The notes beneath the pieces were generated by a model. The model was not told the origin of the DNA and searched no databases. It saw only the letters and a list, made by a program, of their open reading frames with translations. A stretch of 64,000 bases of DNA from Blastocladiella emersonii ATCC 22665 (Eukaryota > Blastocladiomycota > Blastocladiomycetes > Blastocladiales > Blastocladiaceae). This document shows positions 31,490-41,500 of the stretch, piece by piece; the stretch's first letter is position 1; every line of letters starts with the position of its first letter. The translations under genes and the position numbers were made by a program. The stretch lies in the NCBI GenBank assembly GCA_025594325.1, contig JANHCV010000002.1, forward strand, positions 310,001 to 374,000, read 5' to 3'.

Positions 31490-31505
31490 GGGCTTTAGCC
31501 CTCGA
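31490..31505 (-). repeat. Short palindrome, right member of the inverted pair
   Basis: GGGCTTTAGCCCTCGA, the exact reverse complement of 26757-26772. It lies about 130 bp beyond the helicase remnant. Read from the minus strand, the copy is followed by CCCGCC, unlike the left copy, so the match ends there. Confidence 0.55.
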
Positions 31506-31554
31506 TTGGAAACCAAACGCGAAGCGTTTAGGTGCCTCAAGTATAATTATTCAT

Positions 31555-31602
31555 AGCTTGAGGGTGAGCGGCCTTGAGGGTAAGCGAGCTTGAGGGTGAG
31601 CT
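31555..31602. repeat. Three-copy 16-bp tandem repeat
   Basis: Units AGCTTGAGGGTGAGCG, GCCTTGAGGGTAAGCG and AGCTTGAGGGTGAGCT follow each other without gaps. It lies close to the right palindrome, in AT-richer DNA. Confidence 0.8.
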
Positions 31603-31953
31603 ACGCGCCGATCAATCACGTGAAAGTCACGCCGATTTCTGGAGACACGCGAGACATTGCTTGATCTCGCCGCCGATGATGGCGACTCTTTACCGTGTAG
31701 CACTTGGTTGCAATCGCTAGCATTTCGCGTCAATCTATCCGACAGATTGCAATGGTGAAGCGGTTTGAGGCGGGCATGACGCGCACGCACGGAGGTTGAA
31801 ACTCACACGACCGCTGGCTGAAACTCGAGGATCCGGTGGCCGCCGATCTAGGCCCGTTCCCTGCGCCTTCGGGGGCCCCCTCAAATACGCCACGGGCCAG
31901 GGATCCTCGCTCCCTCTCTCACCGAAGAAACCAGCTTGCCCTCGTCCGCCTCC

Positions 31954-32843
31954 ATGACTCGTATCGCCACCCCTCTCACGGCCGTCCTGGTCGTCCTTCT
32001 CGCGGCCTCCGCGGCGGTCGTGGATGCTCGGCCCATGCCGCAGAGCAGCACGATCACGTTCACCGAGAACAACTCGACGACGGTCACGGTCAGCAACGGG
32101 TCGCAGCGCACGAGCAACACCAACTCGACCACGGCTCGGACGCAGCTCCCCAGCAACGCTGCAGCGGCGGCGGCCGTGGCCACGGATCCCGTTGCCGCGA
32201 AATGCGTGCTCTTGTACGCCACATCGGCACCGCGACGCTCCGAGCTTCTTTCTGACCAGTTCCATATCTCAACAGGGCCACCGCGATGCGCAGCTGCATG
32301 GCCAGCGATAAGTTCGGCGATGCGATTGACAGCGACGACAAGGAGCTCGACCAGCGGGCGTGCAGCGACGTGTGCCGCCGCCTGTACTCCGAGGTGCAGC
32401 AATCGGACCCAACCAAGTGCACCGCCGCCAACTCGGGCATGGACGGCGCCTTCCTCGCGTACCGGGTCGCCGCGACGCCTGGCCTGTGCGTCAAGCGCGA
32501 CGGCAAGTACGCGTGGCCCCGCTTCTACGACGCGATCAAGGGCCAGGACCCCAACATGACGCTGTTCGAGTCGAACCCGGCCGCCATCGACAAGAAGGCC
32601 CTGTGCACGCCGTGGACCGAGACGGTGCTGGTCACGATCGACAACGAGCGCGAGCCGTACCTCCGCGTCGCTGCGCTGTACCCCGAGTACGCCGAGCTCA
32701 AGAACTACCCGAACACGACGGCTGTCCGCTCGGTTTGCGGCTTCGCGACGCCCAAGGCCGGCTTGAGCGGCGCGACGCAGATGATGGTCGGGGGCCATGC
32801 CCTGGCTGTGATCGTGGCCGCCGCTTTTGCCCTCCTCGTCTGA
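31954..32843 (+). CDS. Secreted, probably GPI-anchored cysteine-containing protein (copy 1, intact)
   Basis: Two exons (31954-32213, 32276-32843; donor GTACGC, acceptor CAACAG) give 275 residues. The signal peptide is MTRIATPLTAVLVVLLAASAAVVDA, followed by a Ser/Thr/Asn-rich spacer with several N-glycosylation sites. The core has eight or so cysteines (AKCVLL, RSCMAS, ACSDVCRRLY, KCTAANSGMDGAF, LCVKRDGKYAWPRF, LCTPWTE, SVCGF). The C-terminus is hydrophobic (GGHALAVIVAAAFALLV) with no basic tail, fitting a GPI signal. I do not recognise the family. A close tandem paralogue lies 278 bp downstream. Confidence 0.75.
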
Positions 32844-33121
32844 AGGCCGGCGCAGTTGAGGGTCCACGGGATGGGTGGAGTGATGTCGAGCTAGATAAGT
32901 GCCATAATAGACGCGCGTGGCGCGAAATCGTTATATCATTGTGCACCAGATCAGAGCGGGAGCGTGGCGCAGCCCTATGAGGCTGAAACGCGCTTGCGTC
33001 GTGCTTCGCCGCCGGACAAACCCTTGGGCTTCGCGTCCGAGTGTCAAGACCGGCCACGGCCTGGATTAGGTCTGCAGCGTCGGCTCGCGCTCTTCCTCTC
33101 CTGACATCCACGGTTACTGCC

Positions 33122-33994
33122 ATGAATCGCCTCATTCTTGCTACTCTGCTCGCGGTCTTTGTGGCGGCCCCGGCCTCCGCGAGCCCTGTGCCTCAGAGCT
33201 CTTCGTCCAGCACCAACTCGACGACTGCTCCGCCGCTTCCAATGCACACGTTTGCGGCCGCGACCAATGATCCGATCGCCGCGAAATGCGTCCTCTTGTG
33301 TGTATCGGTGAGTTTGCATAAGCACGCGCTGGTCCCTGACGTAGGACAAACTACAGGACATGGTCGATGAACAACTGCATGACGACCGAACGACCGGTTC
33401 GGCGACTCGATTGAGAGCGACGACAAGGAGCTCGACCAGCGCGAGTGCAGCGATTCGTGCCGTCGCGTCTACGCGGACGTGTAACAGTTCGACTCGACCC
33501 AGTGCACCGCCGCCAACTCGGGCATGGACGGCGCCTTTTTCGGCTACCGCGCTGTTGCTGTCCCAGGCTTGTGCGTCAAGACCAACGGGCAGTACGCCTG
33601 GCCTCGCTTCTTTGCCGCGATCAAGAGCCAGGACCCCGACATGACGCTGCTCGAGTCTAACCCCGCCGCGCTCGACAAGAAGATGCTGTGTACGCCGTGG
33701 ACTGAGGCGGTGCTCGGCACCATCGACGACAAGCGCGAGTCGTACTTCCGCCTCGCTGCGCTGTACCCCGATCACGCGCGCGCCAGCAACTACCCGAACA
33801 CGACGACCATCCGCTCCATCTGTGGGTTCTCGGCGCCCAAGGTTACGTTCGGTGCGCCCAGTACCAGCGTCGCGCCCACTGCCACCGTCACCGGCACGCC
33901 CAAGGCCACGACGAGTGACGCGACAACGGTCAAAGGCCAAGTCATCGGCGCCTTCTTCGTGCTCATGGCCGCGGTTTGGTCAGCCTTTGTCTGA
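33122..33994 (+). pseudogene. Secreted cysteine-containing protein, copy 2, inactivated
   Basis: Same layout as copy 1: signal peptide MNRLILATLLAVFVAAPASA, intron 33298-33356 at the same codon (donor GTGTGT, acceptor CTACAG), then NNCMTTE, FGDSIESDDKELDQRECSDS, CTAANSGMDGAF, YRAVAVPGLCVK, YAWPRFFAAIK, LCTPWTEAVL, SICGF and a hydrophobic C-terminus. Two lesions disable it. About four extra bases near 33380-33392 (ACGACCG-type duplication) shift the frame just before FGDSIES, and in that downstream frame a TAA at 33482-33484 replaces a glutamine codon of copy 1. The rest is well conserved, so the damage is recent. Confidence 0.75.
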
Positions 33995-34398
33995 TCATCG
34001 GGAGAGAGAGAACTCGATCACAAAGGATTCTATTCACCGAGCTTACACCGCGGAGTGTTGGAACTTAGATCATGACAGAGCTTGTGTTCAACGAGATCGG
34101 CCCCGCTATGCTACGAACACATGGCCATCGATCACGCTCCATTTGTTTGTTGCTCTGATCGTGTGGCGCGTCGAACCGCGTCGCGTCGCGTCGCGTTTCA
34201 GCCTTACTCGCTTTCGCCGCACGAGTCCAGTGCACGCGAAGGAGGAATCGGTCGGTGGTACAAAAACAAATATAGAGAGCAATGTACAAGCGTGGCCTCC
34301 GCGCACGCGGAGGGCCGTGGCGAGTGGGTGGGACGAGAGGTAACACAAAGGGGAGGGGGGTAGTGAGAGATCAGGATCGAAGCGCGACACAGAACTAT
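33995..34398. other. Intergenic with pentanucleotide microsatellite
   Basis: Separates the secreted pseudogene from the 3' end of the kinesin gene. A (CGCGT)n run lies at about 34177-34196, the same motif as at 7683-7701. Nothing else can be supported. Confidence 0.5.
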
Positions 34399-37300
34399 TT
34401 AGCGCTTGCCCATGAACCCGAGCCACGACGAGCGCTTGGACCCAGCGTCGAGACGGCGCGGGCGCATCTCGTCCTCGTAGTCGAGCGAGTCGTCGACGAC
34501 CGAAATGTTGCCGGCGCCGCCGCCGCGGAGGGGCTTGGCGATGCGGCCCCAGGTCCACGCCTCGGCCTGGACCTGCGGCTGCTGCTCGCGGAGTTTCCGC
34601 TGCAGGTCCTTGAGCTGGGCCTCGAAGTTGAGCTTCTGCGCGGCGAGCTTGGTCTGGGTCTCCTCGAGCATGTCCTCGAGGGTCTGGATGCGCTCGTTGC
34701 GGGTGACGAGCTTGCGCTCGGCGATGGCGATCTCCTTCTTGAGCTGCGTGTTCTGCTCGACGAGCTGCTTCTGGACCGACGTGAGCTGCTCGAGGTTGCG
34801 CTCGAGGAACGCCATCTTCTTCTGCGTGGCCTTGATGTTGTTGTTGCGCAGCATGTTGTTGTACTGCTCGCGGATCTCGTCGAGCGACAGCTCGAGCTCG
34901 ACCACCTTCTCGCACCGGTTCTGCAGGTCGCGCATGAGGGCCTTCTTCATCACGTCGAACTCCTGGAGCTGCGCCGCCATGGTCTTCTTGATGCGCTCGA
35001 GGTCCTTGTCCTTCTCGGACTCGGGCTTGTCGATGGACGCGAGCTTGGACAGCGCGGCGCCGGCCTCGCGCTTGGCCGCGTTGAGCGTGGCCGTGAGCTG
35101 CTCGTTGGCCTTCTCGAGCGTCTCCTTGGCCGCGAGCAGCGTCGACACCTCGTCGTTCTTCTTGAACAGCTCCGTCTTGAGCGACTCGATCTCGGCGACA
35201 AACGCCTCGCGCTTGGACGAGTACTGCGACTCGAGCTTCTCCTTGAGGTCCGTCAGGTGCTCCGACACCTCGGGCGCCGTACCGTTGACGCGCTGCTCCT
35301 CCTCCTGGATCGTCTTGTCTACACGCGGATGAGCGGGGCGGGGGTGGGCGCGGGGCCAAGTCAGTCAGGATGTCCAGCGAGAAGGTCGAGGGAAAAGAAG
35401 CGCGAGTCGCAAGCGGCATCGAAGGGGGAGCGGGAGGGGGAGGGCGAGACGAGAGAAAAAGAGAGAGATAGCAACTTTGCGACTCGGCAATGAACTTACC
35501 CAGCAGGTCCTCGTACTCGAGCTCGAGGGTGGTGAGGCGGGACTCGAGGTCGGCGCGCTTGCGGGAGAGCATCTCGTTCTCGAAGGTCATGTTCTTGAGG
35601 TTGGCGGACAGGGCCTCGAGCTGCTTCTTGGCGTTGGCGAGCTCGCGGGTGACGACGTCGAGGTCGTTGGACTCGAGGGCGGCGTCGAGCTGGGCGGTCG
35701 GGAGCTCGTTGAGGAGGTTCTGGAGCGACTCGCGGACCTGCTTCTCCTTCTCGGAGATGGCCGAGGTCGGGTCGAGCTCGGCCATCATGGCGGCCATCTT
35801 CTCGGCGCGGCGCTTCTCCTTGTCCTCCTCCTCGGAGCTGCGCTTGGCGTTCTCGAGCTCGACAATCTCCTTGCGCAGCGCCTCGAGCTGCTGCTCGAGC
35901 TCCTGGTTCTTCTCCTTGAGCGCCTCCATGTTGATCTCGTTCTCGGCCGACGCGAACGTGACCTTCTCGAGGTTCATCTTGAGCGTGTGCAGCGTCGCCG
36001 TCAGCTCCTTGTTCTCGTCAAACACCTCGGCCTCGCGCGCCTTGAGCAGCTCGAGCTCCTCGTTGATGGTCTTGGTGAACTTGCGCTCCTTTTCGAGCTC
36101 CGACTCCTTCTTGGCCAGGTCGTCCATGAGCTCGTTCTCGCGCTTGAGGAACTCCTCGCGCTCGTCCTCGGCCATGGCGGGTGAGCCGGCGCGGGCGGGC
36201 GCACCGTCGGCGGCAGCGACAGCAGCGACAGCCGGAACGACAGCGGCAGCCGCGGCGGGAGCAGCGGTCGCAGCGGCGGCGGCGGTCGGGGCGACGAGGG
36301 TGCCGGCGGTGAACTTCTCCATGGTGACCTGGCGCTCGGGCGGGACGGCGGACCCGGCGCGCCAGATGGTGACCTCGGACTCGAGGGCGGTGATGTAGTC
36401 CTTGAAGGTGAGGGCGCGGGCCTCGGCCTTCTTGAGGAGGGCCTTGAGCTCGGTGGCGGAGAGCTCGGCGTTGACCTTGGCCTTGTTCTTGATGGACTTT
36501 GCGCGCATGCCGAACCGGAGCGTGGACAGGGTCTCGGCCTCGTTGAAGGAAGAGGGCGAGGCGTTGATGATGAGGGTGGTGCGCGAGTTACCGCCGAGCG
36601 ACTCCTGCAGGATGCGGGTGAGCTTGGAGTCGCGGTAGGGGACGTGGGTCGACTTGCCGTCGGTGAGGGCGTTGATGACCATGCCGAGGGCGGTCAGCGA
36701 CTTGTTAATCTTCTTGGCCTCCTCGAGGGTCTGGCCCGAGGCGCCCGTCTTGCCGACCTTCTCGGACCCGGCGAGATCGACGAGGTACAGCTTGCCGGAC
36801 CGCTGGGTGCCGGCGTTCACGTCCTTTTGGTTGATGGTGATGACGAACATGGAGTGCGACCGCGACGACTCGGCGTTCATGTGCGTGTAGGCGACGACGC
36901 GGGCGGCCTGGCCGCGGCGCATCACCTCGAGCACCTCGGTCACGGACGACACGTACACCTCGAGCAGGCCCTTGACGTAGACGCCGCGCGACTTCTCCTC
37001 GTGCACGGGCAGGTTGTCGTTGACGGGGTTGAGCAGGTCGCGGATCTTCTCCATGTAGATCTCGAGGAACGAGATCTTGACCGTGAACTCGAGGTTGGAC
37101 GGGGCCTCGACGATGTTGGTGAAGATCTGCTCGGTGATGCGCGGGATGACGCCCTTGTTGACCTCGTCGCCAATGTCGGAGCCCATCATGGTGTAGGTCT
37201 TGCCGGACCCAGTCTGGCCGTAGGCGAAGACGGTGCCGTTGTAGCCGTTGAGCACCTCTACGTGACGTTCGTGGTGTCAGCGTTGTCGAGGTGATGCGAG

Positions 37301-37605
37301 GTCGCGAGCAGCGGTGCGTACCATCGACGATCGGCTTGACCGAGTGGTTGAAGACCTCGGACTGGGTCTTGGAGCTGTCGAAGACGCTGTCGAAGGTGAA
37401 GGCGCCCTTAAATTCGGCGCCCTATATGGTACGACAAGAATGCGTGAGCGACCAGCCTGGTGCAGGGTGGCGTTCGACAAGGACGTACGTCGAGGTTCAC
37501 GGTCTCGCCGCTGTCGTCGAACGACACGATTGGGACACCGCCCTCGGCAATCTCGCGCTTGTTCTGCGGGCGGAAACGCAGAACGACCTTGATGTTGCCC
37601 GACAT
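34399..37605 (-). CDS. KHC: Conventional kinesin (kinesin-1) heavy chain
   Basis: Four exons (37605-37489, 37421-37322, 37257-35500, 35318-34399; donors GTACGT, GTACGC and GTAAGT) give 964 residues, normal for fungal kinesin-1. The N-terminal motor has IKVVLRFRPQN, the P-loop GQTGSGKTYTMMG, switch I NAESSRSHSMF, switch II LVDLAGSEK, and KKINKSLTALGMVINAL, VPYRDSKLTRILQESLGGNS. After the neck (NAELSATELKALL) comes an Ala/Pro linker, then long coiled coils up to about residue 900, with a short basic/globular tail ending SSWLGFMGKR. It moves organelles and vesicles toward microtubule plus ends. Intron 3 is 181 nt, the longest in the window. It shares a 990-bp divergent region with the TmcB-like gene. 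Confidence 0.95.
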
Positions 37606-38595
37606 GGTGGTGGTGGGTGTAGGTGCAGCGGTGGCGTTGGCGGCGGGAGAAGGGGGTGGCGAAGCCGGTCACGGCAGCGAGCGAGCGAGGGCCGGTGGTG
37701 ACGGTGGCGTCGTCGAGAGTGTGGCGGCACAGATACTCGCCGGGGACAGAGCCGATGCGCAGAGTGACGACGGTGTCGGCGGCGTCGAGCAGCGGAGCAG
37801 ACGAGACGAGTGCTTCAAGCGACGACAGACTGCGGCCCGCGCGTTCGGCGACGGAGGGCAGGCAGTGGGCGAATCTATGAAGTTTCGGCGGCTGGCAGGG
37901 CGGGAGAGGGGGAGCGGGCGGGCGAAGAGACCCGAGGGGAGGCGTGCAGCAGCAGCACCAGCAGCGCCGCGGCGAGGCATCACGGGTGGCGGCGACGCCG
38001 CGCCGACCTGAAACCACTCGAGGCCTCGCCCACGTGAGCCGCGCGAATGGCGCATCGCGACCCGGACCGTGGCGCGCGGCGTGCGGCGGTGGCCGTGGTG
38101 GCCGTGGACGCCCACCGTGCCCTCGGCTCGCGTAATCGCGAACGCAGCGAGGAAGAGTGACGTCGGTCGGGTAGGTCGCTCGAGCTCGAGCCGGCGAGGT
38201 GGACCCGTGGGCCCCACCCACCCACACTTTCATCATGCAGAGCCCCGGTGCGTGCGTGCGGGTATTCACGCCGGTCCCTTCTTTAGCAGCGCCGCGCCGA
38301 ATTCAGCATGGAGACATGTCCGTCTCGCACCGCACCACTCACGTGCGCGTGGACCGACGCGTCTCGTTTGAGCGAACGCGTCTCACGCGTCTCACGCGCC
38401 GACGGTGCTGCGCGAACGCGGGCACCCCGGTCGGCTCGCGCGCGCGAACGAACCCCCCACGCTTGTGCCGGATCGGGATCCCGCCTCCGCCCCCTCTCAC
38501 TCCCTGTACCGCCTCACTCCGCGGCTGGACTGCGCGGTTATGCATCGCTAGCCCATGTATCGACACTCGACCCAACCGACAACAACAACTCCAAG
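37606..38595. other. Bidirectional promoter region of kinesin and the TmcB-like gene
   Basis: CGCGTCTC occurs three times within 36 bp (38358, 38377, 38386), matching the right half of the 24-bp element upstream of the P genes. The region also holds GC-rich ORFs that are shadows. No additional gene is supported. Confidence 0.5.
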
Positions 38596-41500
38596 ATGCG
38601 GCTCATGGCGCGCCTGCGCGCGCTCTACTTTGAGCTCGCCTACTCGCTCGTGACCGAGAACCACGTCATCGACCTGCTCGAGGCCATCTCGACGGTGCTC
38701 GAGTTCTTCCAGATCGCCGCCTTCATCTTCGACATCCACGCCGCGTGGGGCGTCCCGACCGTGCAGTACTACCTGCAGTACGCGCTGCTGGGGCTCAACG
38801 ACACGGTCGTCGGGTACATTCTCGTGTCCCTGGTGCTCGTCATGGACGCGAGCTTCGTGTTCCTGCTGGTCCAGATCGCGCGCAAGGGCGGCATCAGCAG
38901 CTTCAACGTGCTGCAGCTGTCGCGCGTGCTGACCGGCGTCATGAGCACGTTCCTGTTCCTCCCCATCCTCGAGGAGGGCGTCAGCCTCGTCTACGCCTAC
39001 ATCGTGTACGGCACGGGCAACGTCGCGAGCCTCGCCCTCACCGTGACCGTCGATCTCGTCGGCCTCCTCGTCCCGACGTTCCTGGTCGCCTACGTGCAGG
39101 GTCCCGACCACAACCGCATCACGGCCTTCTCACGCGCCTCGAGCCGCCAGTCGACGCTCATGCTCGCGTCTAAGGTCGGCATCTCGGTCGCCTTCGGCGT
39201 GCTCCCGCTCGCCACCTTCGTCTGGATCCTCTTCTTCATCCAGCTCGCGACCCTCGGCATGGCCCTGTACCTGCCCATCTACTTCAACCCGACCGTCAAC
39301 CTCGTGTGGACCGGCCAGCAGGCCGCGCTGACCTACGCGGCCTTTGTCGGGTGGCTGCGCGTGCTCATCAGCCCCACCACGAACCCGGCCGTCGCCCAGG
39401 ACCTGCCCATCTGGTTCCTCGTCGCCGTCGGCGGCATGGTCCCCGCGGGCCTGCTCGGCGCGCTCGCCTTCAAGTGGCGCATGGAGCTGGTCCTCGGGGA
39501 CATGGGCATCTGGGCGCGCGAGCGCGCCGTGATCCGCCACCACGTGCGCCGGTCCATTGACGCGCGCCGCGCCTCGACCACGACGGCGGGGAGCTCGGGC
39601 AAGCGGCGGTTCGGCGCCGCGCTGACGGCCACCGCGGTCGCGCCGTCGCAGGCGACGAGCCGGACGGACCTCGACGCGGCAGCGCACTCCGCAGCCTCGG
39701 CGGTCGTGCTGGCGGCGATCCGCGACATCCCCGTGTCCGAGGTCCTGTCGCGGTGCCGGTTCCCCGCCGAGGTCGTGTTTGCCGCCAACACGCTGTTCGT
39801 GACGGGCGGGACCGCTGCGGGGCCGTACATTGTGTCGCTGCTCGCGGCCGCCGTCAAGAAGTTCCCCGACAACGAGCAGCTGTACCTCGAGTGGATCGCG
39901 AAAGCCAGCGTGCTCGGCGGCCACGGCGAGGACGATTCCGCCGAGGAGTCGGTCCAGCGCAAGACGTACATCCAGGGCCTGATCCGGCGCGCCATCGCGC
40001 GGACAAGGGCCAAGCTCGATACGCGGTTTGCGTACTACGCCATCATCAAGGTACGTTTCGCCTCGCAGAGGGTGTGGGCCGTGCTGACGCTCGCGTGCGC
40101 TGTTGTAGAACTTTGAGATCGAGGCGTTCCGGCGGCAGAGCCGCGACGTGCGTCGCATGGCGCTGCTCGACATTGTGCGGTACCACTACAACGTCACGGC
40201 GGCGTCGCGCGCCTACATTGCCGCGCTGCGCTGGTCGTACACGTTCTGGAAGGCGTGTGCCGTCGACCGGCCCAACGTCGAGGCGGTACGTTATTGACCG
40301 TCGCATCACCCGCCTCTGCACCAATTGACCTTGCCCTCGTGTAGCTCGGCGTCATCGCCGACAAGCTCCAGGAGCACCAGAACGACGCGCTGCACCACTA
40401 CCACTCGCTGCTGGAGCGGTTCCCGTCCATGGTCTCGATCCTGCGGTCGTACGCGGCGTTCGTGCTCGACGTCCTCAACAACGCGTCGCTGAGCGACGAG
40501 ATCCTCGAGTTTGCCGACCGCATCGAGGACGACAAGCGCGCGGCGGCCGCCGCGGGGCAGGCGACGCGCAAGGCGCGCAAGGCCGCGTCAGCGGCCACGG
40601 GCACCACCAGCACCAGCGAGCCCAACGGCGGTGCCGCGTCCTCGAGCCACCCGATGCTCGGGCACGCGTCCATGTCGGCGTCGGGGATGATCATCTCGAC
40701 GTCCGAGATCGCGCTGGACCGTGACGCGGACACGCGGAGCGAGCGGTCCAAGACGAGCAGCCACCAGCGGTCCAACTACTCGGGGCGGAGCAGCGACCTG
40801 GTGAGCACCATGAACTCGCACAACATCTTCGACGTCGAGTCGAGCGACCGCGTGCGCAACGCGTGCGCGATGCGGACCATCAGCCGGCTGCAGCGGTGGG
40901 TGCGGGTCGCATTCACATTCCTGTTCGTGGTGATCCTCGGGCTCTACGTGTTCGGGAACCAGTTCTCGGCGCAGGAGGAGAGCATGCGGAAGATGGTGCT
41001 GGCCGTCGGCCTGCTGCGCAAGCAGGGGCTCGTGCTGGTGCAGGAGGTGCGGTCGCTGACCTTCTGCTGGGACGTGGACTGCATCGTGGCGCAGCAGGCC
41101 GTGATCCGCGACGCGGCCGTGGCGCTGCGCGACGTGCTCGACTCGGTCTTCTTCAGTCACGGCAGCGACGTGCGCCCCGAGCTGATGCGGTACTGGACGT
41201 ACCGCAGCTTCCGCGACGCGACCTTCAGCACCATCACCAACTTCATGACCCCGCTGCAGCTGTACATCCACATGTACCTGCGCTCGCTCGAGATCTCCCT
41301 CTCCAACCCGCCCGACTTCTTCACGACCGCGAACCAGGCGCTCCGGTGGGTCATCCGCAACGGGCTGCCGCAGACCTTCTACAACTCGCTGTTCGACGCC
41401 GTCACCGCGTACCAGGACCTGTACTCGTCCCAAATCGAGCAGTGGCTGTACATCATGGAGTACTCGGCCATCGTCGTCGCGTGCCTGCCGCTGCTGCTCC

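Larger units (their letters stand above)
31363..31953. other. AT-richer intergenic region with repeats
   Basis: Contains the right-hand palindrome (31490-31505) and a three-copy tandem repeat (31555-31602). I see no gene. Confidence 0.5.

Noticed and set aside
25419-33994. Stop-codon reassignment to explain TGA, TAG and TAA inside genes
   Set aside because: Intact genes in the same window end normally with all three stops, and the internal stops coincide with other lesions in decayed genes.
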